Shown: positions 8,083 to 15,799 of the stretch, one piece after another | Layout of the letters: each line of letters opens with the position of its first letter | How positions within the stretch are numbered: the stretch's first letter is position 1 | From: Methylobacterium sp. Leaf465 | Lineage (GTDB): Bacteria > Pseudomonadota > Alphaproteobacteria > Rhizobiales > Beijerinckiaceae | Direction of reading: 5' to 3' | NCBI RefSeq assembly: GCF_001424705.1 | Contig: NZ_LMRA01000012.1 | Coordinates: 219,546-283,545 of the forward strand | Length of the DNA: 64,000 nucleotides | Notes under the pieces: generated by a model | Seen by the model: only the letters and a program-made list of their open reading frames with translations | Told to the model about the DNA's origin: nothing | The model's database searches: none | Program-made: the position numbers and the translations under genes

Positions 8083-8916
8083 TCAATTCGAATGCGGGGC
8101 CTGCGCGCCGAGGCCATGGGCGGCCATGGCGTTGAGGCAATGGGCCGGAATCCGCCGGATGGCGCGCGTCTCCGCCTCCGCGTCCATGCGCAGGTAGGCG
8201 GCGTCGAACTCGGCGAAGGCGGACAGGGCGGCGAGGTCGGGAATGGTGAGGCGCCGGTCCCGGAGTCCGATGCGCCCGTTGCCGCGCAGATCCTGCAGCA
8301 CCCGGTTGACGTGGACGTTCGAGAGGCCGGTCGCGTCCGCGAGATCGGCCTGGGTCACGGGCAGCGCGCAGCTGGTCCCGGTCGTCCGCCCCACCCGCTG
8401 CTGGCGGACATAGAGTTCGCAGAAGAGGTGGGCGATCCGCTTGACGCCCGGCTGGCAGCCGAGATTGACCATCCATTCGCGCAGGGTCGCTTCGTCCACG
8501 AGCGTGCTGAGGCTCAGGGCGCAGGCCAAGGCCGGGACGGTATCCAGGATCTCCGCGACGGTCTCGGCTGCGAGGTGAACCGCCTTGCAGGGCGACAGGG
8601 TGACGATGCTGTGGTCCATCCGCTCCAGGAGGGAGACATCCAGCGCGCAGAGGTCACCGGGCAGCAGGAACGCCAGGATCTGACGGCGGCCGCTCGCCCG
8701 CGCCTTCTGGCGGCACGCCATCCCGTCCAGGATCAGCCAGAGACCGTCCGGCTTGTCGCCCTCGCGCACCAGGGGCGTGTGCGCTTCGAGGCTGCGCCGC
8801 TCCGCGCTGATCCGCTCCAGAATCGCCCGGTCTGCCTCCGATAATTCCACGAAGCTTTCGAGCTTTCGCGTGAAGGGATTGGGCAAACGTGGGGGCGAAT
8901 TGTCCGTCCGGGTCAT
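8083..8916 (-). CDS. Crp/Fnr-family transcriptional regulator
   Basis: The 277-residue protein has an N-terminal cyclic-nucleotide-binding-type beta barrel (LVREGDKPDGLWLILDG, ILAFLLPGDLCALDV) and a C-terminal winged helix (LPVTQADLADATGLSNVHVNRVLQDLRGNGRI). It lacks the N-terminal cysteine cluster of oxygen-sensing FNR, and the effector pocket lacks the PRSA cassette of cAMP-binding CRP, so its ligand is unclear. This type of single-domain Crp/Fnr protein is numerous in Methylobacterium and Bradyrhizobium. The start at 8916 (MTRTDNS) is preferred; an ATG at 8931 adds five residues. The 394-bp region upstream is AT-richer and carries an inverted repeat at 9017-9040. Confidence 0.88.
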   Translation of the reverse strand: MTRTDNSPPRLPNPFTRKLESFVELSEADRAILERISAERRSLEAHTPLVREGDKPDGLWLILDGMACRQKARASGRRQILAFLLPGDLCALDVSLLERMDHSIVTLSPCKAVHLAAETVAEILDTVPALACALSLSTLVDEATLREWMVNLGCQPGVKRIAHLFCELYVRQQRVGRTTGTSCALPVTQADLADATGLSNVHVNRVLQDLRGNGRIGLRDRRLTIPDLAALSAFAEFDAAYLRMDAEAETRAIRRIPAHCLNAMAAHGLGAQAPHSN

Positions 8917-9016
8917 GCAGTTTTCACCCACGCCTTCCGGCCGATGACAGCACTTACGTAGATCTTAATTTTGTAAATGTTAGCGGTCGAATGTGAAGTC
9001 TTCAATCGGGTATTGG

Positions 9017-9040
9017 GAAATGTCGAAAACCGGACATTTC
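9017..9040. promoter_or_regulatory. 8-bp inverted repeat upstream of Crp/Fnr gene
   Basis: GAAATGTC (9017-9024) and GACATTTC (9033-9040) form a perfect inverted repeat with an 8-nt spacer, 101 bp upstream of the Crp/Fnr start. It is not the canonical FNR/CRP half site (TTGAT or TGTGA). It may be an operator; the rest of 8932-9325 shows nothing that I can name. Confidence 0.35.
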
Positions 9041-9325
9041 GTCCAGCGTGAAAAGGCTACGGGCAAACACTGGGCACCCCCGAGCACTGCGAAATTCCGG
9101 ATCGATCCCGCGGCATTGCGAACCGTCCTCGTCGCCGGCGCGGCCTGGACGCGGTTCGAATCCCGGGGGGACCGCGGCCAGGAGCTTCGGAGTAACGGGA
9201 GCGTCGGAGGATCGAGCGCGCCATTCCGCTGCCGCCGGGCGTCGGACGAGACAGGGCCCTTGCCCGGCCGCGATAGGACAAGCTGTCCGGCTGACGGCCG
9301 CGCCCGCGCCATGCCATGAGCGGGC

Positions 9326-9604
9326 ATGATCCGGATCATCAAGCACATCCTCGTCGAGCCCACGGCGGACCAGCTGCCGCGCCTGCGACGGATTCAGGCG
9401 GCGGTCCTCGCCCGGTTTCCGGACGCCACCACGGAGATCGTCCCCGGCCTGCTCGACGATGACCTCGTCGTCGAGGTGCGGCTTCCGCTCCTCTACCTGA
9501 TGGCATGGCGCGGCGCCCGGGACGCCTGGGGCGACTTTCGCCAGGCCGGGGACGGGACGCCGCCCGATCATGTCGGGGCGGCGCGCGACGCCGGGCCGGA
9601 TTGA
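9326..9604 (+). CDS. Hypothetical protein, 92 residues
   Basis: This is a small hydrophilic protein without a signal peptide that I cannot assign. It starts MIRIIKHILVEP and has a hydrophobic patch around VEVRLPLLYLMAW in the middle. Codon use is strongly GC-ending like the neighbours, which supports it as real. It lies alone between the divergent Crp/Fnr gene and the coiled-coil cluster. The upstream ribosome site is weak (GAGCGG). It could be a spurious frame in GC-rich DNA. Confidence 0.5.
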   Translation: MIRIIKHILVEPTADQLPRLRRIQAAVLARFPDATTEIVPGLLDDDLVVEVRLPLLYLMAWRGARDAWGDFRQAGDGTPPDHVGAARDAGPD

Positions 9605-9786
9605 CGCGTCGCGGGTGGAGAGCGCCATCCCCAGCGCGTTTTCACGCTTGCGGGAGGGATGACGGACGAGCTTGCACGCCGCAATGCTGCAATCGGCCGT
9701 CCGAACCGCAAGTCGACCGCCACGCTTGTCAAGCTGAGCCCAGCAACGCGACGGATCAGGCGCCGCTGCGCTACAAAAGCCATACG

Positions 9787-9801
9787 TTAAGAATTTGCTA
9801 A
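9787..9801 (+). promoter_or_regulatory. CtrA-like box upstream of coiled-coil gene
   Basis: The sequence TTAA-gaatttg-CTAA matches the alphaproteobacterial CtrA consensus TTAA-N7-TTAA in seven of eight positions. It lies 94 bp before the start of the crescentin-like coiled-coil gene. The match is seen directly; binding by CtrA is an inference. Confidence 0.4.
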
Positions 9802-9894
9802 CAGGACGCGTTTGGCGTGATTGACAGGGGCAGGAAATTGCAACCTTGTTGGATCCTGGTCGTGGGTTGTCCGCCACGAGATTGGATCGCAGAA

Positions 9895-11418
9895 ATGAGC
9901 TGGCTTTCGCTCCGCAAATTGACCGCAAGTGAAAGCAAGGCGCCGTCTTCACAGCAGACCGATGCATTGCTTCGTTCTCCAATACAGGATGTGCCTTTTA
10001 TCCGTATTGCCGATGAGGCGGAGACGACGGAGCCGCTACTGGACAGTGAAGACCTTTCGCTGGATTCCCTTGGGCAGCACAACGAGAGCCTGCGGTTCCG
10101 CGTGGCGGAAATGTCCGAGCGCCTCGACGACCTGAAGTCGCTCCAGGCGGATTTCTCCGCCCTCCTGGTGCCGATCGTGGCGATCACCGAGGAGCTTCCG
10201 CGGGCCAAGGTCCGGACGGCGGAGCTCGAGACTCTGCTGGCGATGGAGCAGGGTAACGCGGCCACCCTCCGGCGCGATCTCGCCGACGCCACCGGACGCC
10301 TCGCCGCGGCGACCAACGACGTGGCGGCCGCCAAGATCCAGCTGCACCACCTCGAAACCAGCCTCCAGGCCCGCGACGCGGCGGCCGAGGAGGTGCGGAT
10401 CGCCCTGCGCGACAAGACCCTGCAGGCCGAGAACCTGGAGCGGCGCCTCTTCGCCGAGACCGAGCAGAGCCGGGCCCTGCAGGGCGAGAGCAAGGCGCTG
10501 CGGGTGGAGGCCAAGGCCCTCGACCAGGCGCTGGCCCGGTCCGACAGCGAGCTGCAGGACCTGCGCGAGAGCCGGCACGCCCTCGACCGGGACAACCTCC
10601 GGCTCCAGAACCTGAGCGAGGCCCAGGCGGCCCAGCTCGCGGAACTGAGCGCCCGCGCTCAGGAGTTCGAGGGCCAGGCCGAGTCCAGCCGCGTCGCCCT
10701 GCACAACGTCGAACAGCAGCTGGCGGCGGAGATCGCCGCCGCCCAGAAGGCGGAGGCCCAGTACGAGGCCGAGGTCGCGAACCATCGCACCGAGCGCGCG
10801 AGCCTCGCCATGCGGGTGGAAGCCGCCACGAGCCGGCTCGCCAACACCGAGCAGATGCTGGCCCAGCTCCGCACGCAGCTCCGCGAGCGCGACGAGGCCG
10901 GCCGCTCGGCCGAGCGCGGCCTCAAGGAAGCCTCCATCGAGCGCGTCACCCTGGAGCGTCGGCTGGAGAGCGCCCAGGTCGACCTCGCCCGGCAGAACGA
11001 GCGCTTCCTCGAGATGCAGCGGGCCCGCTCGGAATTCGAGCACCGCTGCGAGATGCTGACCAAGGCGATGGCGGCCAAGGATGCGGCCCTGGAACAGGCC
11101 CTCGGCCGGGTCTCCAGCCTGTCCGACCGCATCGACCACCTCGTCCACCGCCAGGAGGTGGAGCGTGCGGATTTCGAGACCGTGAACCACCGCCTGATCG
11201 AGGAGCTCCAGCACGAGCGTTCCGAGCGCAAGCTCGCGCAGGGTGCCCTGGACATCGCCCGCGAGAGCCGCGTCGCCCTGCAGAAGCAGCACGAGGCCCT
11301 GCGTCGCTCGGCCCGCAGCTTCGCGGGGGACGAGGGGGCGCGGAGCGAGCCGGCCCCGGCCGCGCCCCCGCCGGAGCCGAGCAACGTCCGTCCCTTCTCG
11401 CCCCCGCCCGAGAAATAG
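9895..11418 (+). CDS. Long coiled-coil protein, crescentin-like
   Basis: A 507-residue protein dominated by coiled coil from about residue 60 to 475, with continuous heptads rich in Glu, Arg, Ala and Leu (ESLRFRVAEMSERLDDLKSL, later SRLANTEQMLAQLRTQL). The first 55 residues are polar and non-coiled, with FIRIADEAETTEPLL. The last 30 are Pro/Ser-rich. There is no signal peptide, transmembrane helix or ATPase head, so it is not SMC. A polar head, a long rod and a short tail are the layout of crescentin and other intermediate-filament-like proteins that shape alphaproteobacterial cells. The start at 9895 gives MSWLSLRKL; an earlier ATG at 9817 looks untranslated. Two smaller coiled-coil genes follow. 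Filament formation is an inference. Confidence 0.8.
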   Translation: MSWLSLRKLTASESKAPSSQQTDALLRSPIQDVPFIRIADEAETTEPLLDSEDLSLDSLGQHNESLRFRVAEMSERLDDLKSLQADFSALLVPIVAITEELPRAKVRTAELETLLAMEQGNAATLRRDLADATGRLAAATNDVAAAKIQLHHLETSLQARDAAAEEVRIALRDKTLQAENLERRLFAETEQSRALQGESKALRVEAKALDQALARSDSELQDLRESRHALDRDNLRLQNLSEAQAAQLAELSARAQEFEGQAESSRVALHNVEQQLAAEIAAAQKAEAQYEAEVANHRTERASLAMRVEAATSRLANTEQMLAQLRTQLRERDEAGRSAERGLKEASIERVTLERRLESAQVDLARQNERFLEMQRARSEFEHRCEMLTKAMAAKDAALEQALGRVSSLSDRIDHLVHRQEVERADFETVNHRLIEELQHERSERKLAQGALDIARESRVALQKQHEALRRSARSFAGDEGARSEPAPAAPPPEPSNVRPFSPPPEK

Positions 11419-11508
11419 CGCCCGACCCGACCGATCCAGCCTCGCCGACCCGACCCCTCCACCCCTTCAAGAGACGGCGCGGCGGAGACCCCGCGCAGGG
11501 ATGCCCAG

Positions 11509-11964
11509 ATGTCCGAGACCGCGCTTCGCGACCGAGAAACCTCCTCCGCCGGAGCCTGGCTGATGCGCAGCCTGCCCAGCCCCCATCGCGGGCCGGGGGC
11601 GCCCGAGCCGGCTCAGCAGGCCCATCTGGACGAGACCCTTCCGGCTCCGGCCAATGCCGGCCGGACGCGGGACTGGTCCGCCTCGCTCGATCTGATCCAC
11701 GAGGCCACGGCCGCGATTCGCATCAGCGAGGAGCGGGCCGCGGAGCTGGAGCAGGAGCTGGAACGCACGGTCGCGCGGGCCCTGGAGCGGGCCACCGCCC
11801 TGGAGGCGCAGGTCGCCGCCGCGCAGACCCGCGCCGACCTCGCCGAGCGCCGGGCGGACGAGGCGGAGGAGTGGCTGGCCCGCCTGCACGACGCCGTGGT
11901 GGAGGGCTTCACCCGCCGTGCGCCGGCGGACGAGGCGAACCCGGCCAAGGTCGGAACGCCGTGA
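11509..11964 (+). CDS. Coiled-coil protein, 151 residues
   Basis: The protein has a polar N-terminal half and a coiled coil at about residues 55-130 (SLDLIHEATAAIRISEERAA through LAERRADEAEEWLARLHDAV). It has no signal peptide or membrane segment. It begins 90 bp after the crescentin-like gene, on the same strand, and probably shares its transcript. I know no function. Composition (Ala/Glu/Arg heptads) is close to both neighbours, and the three could form mixed coiled-coil assemblies. Confidence 0.75.
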   Translation: MSETALRDRETSSAGAWLMRSLPSPHRGPGAPEPAQQAHLDETLPAPANAGRTRDWSASLDLIHEATAAIRISEERAAELEQELERTVARALERATALEAQVAAAQTRADLAERRADEAEEWLARLHDAVVEGFTRRAPADEANPAKVGTP

Positions 11965-12073
11965 GGGGCCGGGGCGCCGGTGGCGGATCCATCCCGCGTG
12001 GTCACGCCGCCCGCCCGGGACCCTGTTCAACGACCGTCACCATGATCGTTTTCCCGTCCGGGTCTCTGCCCCC

Positions 12074-12694
12074 ATGTCCGCTGCACCCATCTCCGCCGCT
12101 CCCATCCCAGCCGCTCCTATGTCCGCTGCCGCCTCCCCCGTCCTGTCGCCCGTGATCGATCTCGCGCTCGCCCGGCTGCCCGTCCGTCACGGGGGCGAGG
12201 CCTCGGACCCGCGCGAGACGGAAAGCCCCGTGCGGAGCGGCAGCCAGGCGCTTGCCCTGGTGCCCGTGCCGGCGATCACGCCCACCTCGGAACTCGGCGC
12301 CACGACCCTGCGCCTGGTCGAGCACAGCATGGAGACGATCCAGGCTCTGCACGAGCGGGTCGATACGATCTCGGCCCAGGCGCGGGACCTGATCCGCCTC
12401 ACCCACCGGGAGCGGGTCGAGCAGCAGGCCGAGCTGGATCGGGCCCGCGCCGAGGCGTCCGCCTGGCGGCGTCAGGCGATGGAACTGGAGATCCGGATGC
12501 GCGAGGCCCAGCTGCGCGTCCGCGAGGCCGAGATGGCGCGGCGCGAGGCGGATCAGGCCGCCCTTGATGCGCGGGAGCGGGCCCGCTCCGCCGAGGGCGA
12601 GGTCCAGGACCTGGAAGCCTACCTGCGCAAGATCAGCGATTACCTGCAGGCCAATCTCGGACGAGTCCCGGGCCGGCCGTCGCGCGACGCCTGA
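12074..12694 (+). CDS. Coiled-coil protein, 206 residues
   Basis: The third coiled-coil gene of the cluster. Its N-terminus is a low-complexity run of MSAAPISAAPIPAAPMSAA, from a near-repeated DNA stretch. Residues about 75-200 are a predicted coiled coil (LVEHSMETIQALHERVDTI, then EQQAELDRARAEASAWRRQA and EAEMARREADQAALDARERA). It has no membrane segment. The start is uncertain: ATG at 12074 or 12119. It lies 109 bp after the second coiled-coil gene. The ensuing 330 bp (12695-13024) hold no gene that I can support. Confidence 0.72.
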   Translation: MSAAPISAAPIPAAPMSAAASPVLSPVIDLALARLPVRHGGEASDPRETESPVRSGSQALALVPVPAITPTSELGATTLRLVEHSMETIQALHERVDTISAQARDLIRLTHRERVEQQAELDRARAEASAWRRQAMELEIRMREAQLRVREAEMARREADQAALDARERARSAEGEVQDLEAYLRKISDYLQANLGRVPGRPSRDA

Positions 12695-13024
12695 GGGTCG
12701 GGCGGCGGCGTCGCGCCTCAAAAGAATCAGGTCCGGCGACGAGTCCGCCCGCGGTGGGGGCCGAGGCGGCCCAGGATGGCCGGAACGGGCCCGGCGGGCC
12801 CCCGCCTTCCCCCGGAGACCATGGTGCGGCGCAAGCGTAGCCATTCGTTGAGAAGGTTCGGGGATTTCGTCCGCTGAACTGATATACCAAGATGTTCGCT
12901 GCATCGCGGGATCGATTTGTCGAGTCTAGCGCCGCCGAGGACTTGCGTAGTCTGAACCGACCGTTAATGTTTCCCCTCCGCCGAAATCATATCGCGTCTA
13001 ACCTTTTTTGACGGGGTGACAGCC

Positions 13025-13177
13025 ATGTCCAACGTGATTCGCGTGAAGCCGACGCATGACGGCACCTATACGGTCTACCGGGGCGAGGCCGTGCTCGTCA
13101 GCGGCCTGACCCGCCTGCAGGCGGAGCGCTACGAGGCCAGCCTCGCCGCCCAGGCGAAGGTGCTGGAGGACGCCTGA
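13025..13177 (+). CDS. Small protein, 50 residues, unknown
   Basis: An open frame of 50 residues beginning MSNVIRVKPTHDGTYTVYRG and ending KVLEDA. It has no signal peptide or membrane segment. The pattern of a short beta-rich N-half (TYTVYRGEAVLVSG) and a helical C-half (LTRLQAERYEASLAAQAK) looks like a folded mini-protein rather than noise, and codon use is GC-ending. A long AT-richer leader precedes it, including GTTAATG around 12960, consistent with its own promoter. It converges on the metallophosphoesterase gene with 27 bp between. Confidence 0.6.
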   Translation: MSNVIRVKPTHDGTYTVYRGEAVLVSGLTRLQAERYEASLAAQAKVLEDA

Positions 13178-13204
13178 GCCCTGAGATCCCGAGGCGGCGA
13201 CGCC

Positions 13205-14104
13205 TCAGGAGCGGGCCAGCGGAAGGGCGCCGAGATCCGCGATGGTTCCGGACTCGGTCAGGCCCCGCTCGATGCCCGCGACGGCGTAGCCCGTCGCGCG
13301 GCGCGTGATCGTGTAGAGGTGGTAGCTCGCGCGGTGATGCCGGGCATCGCCCCGGGCCGAGGCCGAGGCGGCCCCCACCACCGGAATCGACGTTCCCCCC
13401 GGCCCGGGCACGAACGCGACGCTGCGGACGTGATTGTGCCCGTGCAGGATCAGCTCCGCCCCGGCATGGGCCACCATGGCGGTGAACGCCCCCGCATCCT
13501 TCAGTTCACGCCCGGACGACGTGCCGCCGGGATGCGACGGGTGGTGGATCATCACCACGCGGAAGGGCGGCTCGGGTTCGGCCCCCAGCGTCCGCAGCAG
13601 GGCCTCGGTGGCGGCGATCTGCTGCGGCCCGAGGCGGCCGCTCGCCATCAGGGGCTTCGTCGGCACCGCCGAGGACAGGCCGATCAGGGTCACCGGCCCG
13701 CGCCGGCGCAGGTACGGGAAATGCCCGTGCGTGCCGTCGTCGCCCGCCGTCCAGGCGCCGCAGGCGAGGAGCAGGCCCTCGAGGGAGCCGCGCACGTAGG
13801 CGTCGTGGTTGCCCGGCACGAAGCTCACGGTCTCGGGCGTCCCCAGGGCTTCCAGGAAGACCTTCGCGGTCGACCACTCGCTCGGCAGGCCGATGTTGCA
13901 GAGGTCGCCGGTGCAGGCGACGTGGTCGTGCCCCTGCGCCTGGAGGTCGGCCACCAGGGCGGCCAGCACCTCCATGTCGTGGGCGTCCTTGCGGCCGCGC
14001 TGCCAGTTCACGTAGCCGGTGGCCCGCTTGCTCAGAAGCTGGCGCAGGCGCGGGCGTGTCAGCGGCCCCACATGGGGGTCGGTCAGGTGGGCGAGGCGGA
14101 ACAT
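13205..14104 (-). CDS. Calcineurin-like metallophosphoesterase
   Basis: A 299-residue dinuclear-metal phosphoesterase. All family motifs are present in order: LTDPHVG (metal site 1), TGDLCNIG, GNHDAYV, the middle IHHPSHPGG, and HGHNHVRS. The substrate is not predictable; relatives include cyclic-nucleotide phosphodiesterases (CpdA-like) and other phosphoester hydrolases. It is probably cytosolic, since no signal peptide is seen. ATG at 14104 or 14107 gives the normal MFRLAHLTDPH start after a GGGGG ribosome site. It is the last gene of a minus-strand pair with the VIT-like gene; the 100-bp gap has no clear terminator. Confidence 0.88.
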   Translation of the reverse strand: MFRLAHLTDPHVGPLTRPRLRQLLSKRATGYVNWQRGRKDAHDMEVLAALVADLQAQGHDHVACTGDLCNIGLPSEWSTAKVFLEALGTPETVSFVPGNHDAYVRGSLEGLLLACGAWTAGDDGTHGHFPYLRRRGPVTLIGLSSAVPTKPLMASGRLGPQQIAATEALLRTLGAEPEPPFRVVMIHHPSHPGGTSSGRELKDAGAFTAMVAHAGAELILHGHNHVRSVAFVPGPGGTSIPVVGAASASARGDARHHRASYHLYTITRRATGYAVAGIERGLTESGTIADLGALPLARS

Positions 14105-14204
14105 CATCCCCCAATGCGCGGTCGATGATCGGGATTTCGCGCCCCGCATCGCCCCATCCGGGGCCGGGGGTCAACCCTCGCCTTCCGAATCCGCCCGCCG
14201 TCCC

Positions 14205-14756
14205 TCAGGCGCTCCCGATGGCGATGCCGGCGAGGAGCACCAGGGCGCCCCCGAGCACGACCTGCAGGGCCGCGCGCCAGAACGGCGTCGCCATGTAGCG
14301 CGTGCGGATCGCCGCGATCGCCAGCAGCTCCACCACCACCACCAGGATGGCCAGGGCCGTCGCGACGCCGAAGGCGTTCGGCCAGGTGGAGGGGATCGCG
14401 TAGGGCAGCGTGTGGCCGAGGCCGCCCACCGTGGTCATCACCCCGCAGACGAGGCCGCGCATCCAGGGTGTTCCGCGCCCGGTGATCTGCCCGTCATCCG
14501 AGAGCGCCTCGGTGAAGCCCATGCTGATCCCGGCGCCGATGGAGGCGGCGAGCCCCACCAGGAAGGTGGCGCCGTTGCTGTGGGTGGCGAAGGCGGCGGC
14601 GAAGATCGGCGCCAGGGTCGAGACCGAGCCGTCGATCAGCCCGGCGAGCCCCGGCTGGACGTAGCGCAGGACGAAGGCGCGGTGCGCCTCCGCCGCGGCG
14701 GCATCGATCGCGGCCATCGGCTCCGGGGCGCCCTGGGCGGGGGAGATCATCATCAT
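14205..14756 (-). CDS. VIT/CCC1-like membrane metal transporter
   Basis: This is a 183-residue protein with about five hydrophobic helices. The motif GLIDGSVSTLAPIFAAAFAT followed by GLAASIGAGISMGFTEALSDDG is typical of the vacuolar iron transporter (VIT/CCC1) membrane domain found in iron and manganese efflux proteins and in MbfA. It is shorter than the usual 220-240 residues and lacks the ferritin-like domain of MbfA. Predicted role: export of Fe2+ or Mn2+ from the cytoplasm across the inner membrane. The first of three consecutive ATGs (14756) is taken as start. Its upstream region contains two copies of a dyad operator (14801-14838), consistent with metal-dependent repression. Confidence 0.75.
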   Translation of the reverse strand: MMMISPAQGAPEPMAAIDAAAAEAHRAFVLRYVQPGLAGLIDGSVSTLAPIFAAAFATHSNGATFLVGLAASIGAGISMGFTEALSDDGQITGRGTPWMRGLVCGVMTTVGGLGHTLPYAIPSTWPNAFGVATALAILVVVVELLAIAAIRTRYMATPFWRAALQVVLGGALVLLAGIAIGSA

Positions 14757-14800
14757 CGCGCGTCCTGTCCTGATGGGCTCCCTTCGGAGCGCGTTCCTCT

Positions 14801-14838
14801 TTGGACTCATTCCAATCTATAGCTTGGAATCAATCCAA
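14801..14838. promoter_or_regulatory. Tandem dyad operator, TTGGA-N5-TCCAA twice
   Basis: TTGGA-ctcat-TCCAA lies at 14801-14815 and TTGGA-atcaa-TCCAA at 14824-14838, 23 bp centre to centre (about two helical turns). The inner arms also make ATTCCAA-N8-TTGGAAT. The site lies 45-82 bp upstream of the VIT-like gene and 185 bp upstream of the DUF374 gene. The layout suggests two regulator dimers on one face; the regulator is not identified. Confidence 0.6.
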
Positions 14839-15022
14839 ACAAGCGCCCTGCGCCGGGTTTCGCCCCCGAAACGGCGGATTCGGCCGCCACAGCGCCGTTG
14901 CGCCGGCCGCGCGATCGGAGCTAGACAGCCGCCTGCCCGTCCGGCGCGCCGCGCGGGACGGCTCCGCGGACATCCCCTCCTCGACGGCATCGCCGGTCCG
15001 TCGGCGACGCGAAAGCGACGTG

Positions 15023-15799
15023 ATGAGCCTCGTCAAACGCATCGGCCGCGCCCCGGCGGTCCAGCAGGCCCTCGGCATCCTCGCGGGCGGCTACCTCCGC
15101 CTCGTGCGGCGCACCAACCGCTTCACGGTGGAGCCGGCCGCGCCGGATGCCTGGCTCGACGCGCACAGCCCCTTCATCGCCGGCATGTGGCACGGCCAGC
15201 ACACGATGATCTCGTTCATGCGCCGGCCGCACGACCGGATCGCCACGATCATCTCGCGGTCGGCAGACGGCAACATCAACACCATCGCGCTCACCCGCAT
15301 GGGCGTCCGGGTGATCCGGGCCTCGGGCGCCCGCGGCCGCGTCCTGCGGGACGCCCGGGCCAAGGGCGGCGCCGAGGGCCTGCGCGCCATGCTGCGGGCC
15401 CTGAAGGACGGGGAGAGCGTGGCCTTCAGCGCCGACGTGCCGAAGGTCTCGCGCCGGGCCGATGCCGGCATCCTTACCCTGGCGCGCTTCTCCGGCCGGC
15501 CGATCATCCCCGTGGCGGTGGTGACGAGCCGGCACTGGCGCTTCGACAGCTGGGACCGGGCCTGCCTCGGCCTGCCCTTCGGCCGGGGCGCGATGGTGTT
15601 CGGCGAACCCCTCTTCGTGCCGCGGGACGTGGAGCCCGAGGCCCTGGAGGCCCTGCGCCGGCAGCTCGAGGCCGAGATGAACCGCGTCCACGACCGCGCC
15701 TACACCCTGGTCGGCCGGCCCGACCGGGTCGGGCCCCACGACCGCGTCGGCCATCCCGACCGCGTCGGGGCGGACGGCCGGGTCGGGGAACCGGCGTGA
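15023..15799 (+). CDS. DUF374 lysophospholipid acyltransferase-like protein
   Basis: A 258-residue protein of the DUF374 (LPLAT-like) family. Family landmarks are WHGQHTMISF near residue 55 with the conserved His, RSADGNINT, and the later FSADVPKVSRRADAGIL and ARFSGRPIIPVAV. Members are encoded beside lipid A genes and are thought to act in lipid A or glycerolipid acylation at the inner membrane. The start at 15023 was chosen for the canonical MSLVKRIGRA; upstream sequence is non-conserved. The C-terminus carries four hexapeptide repeats (RPDRVG, PHDRVG, HPDRVG, ADGRVG). It overlaps waaA in a GTGA junction, so the two are translationally coupled. Confidence 0.85.
   Translation: MSLVKRIGRAPAVQQALGILAGGYLRLVRRTNRFTVEPAAPDAWLDAHSPFIAGMWHGQHTMISFMRRPHDRIATIISRSADGNINTIALTRMGVRVIRASGARGRVLRDARAKGGAEGLRAMLRALKDGESVAFSADVPKVSRRADAGILTLARFSGRPIIPVAVVTSRHWRFDSWDRACLGLPFGRGAMVFGEPLFVPRDVEPEALEALRRQLEAEMNRVHDRAYTLVGRPDRVGPHDRVGHPDRVGADGRVGEPA
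15716..15787 (+). repeat. Four 18-bp in-frame repeats at DUF374 C-terminus
   Basis: Four adjacent 18-bp units encode RPDRVG, PHDRVG, HPDRVG and ADGRVG, just before the stop codon. They form a charged tail of no known function and could vary in number. Confidence 0.7.

Noticed and set aside
9150..9166. T-loop-like GGTTCGAATCCC suggesting a tRNA or tRNA fragment
   Set aside because: The flanking T stem does not pair fully and there is no acceptor, D or anticodon arm; a partial tRNA at an attachment site could not be supported.
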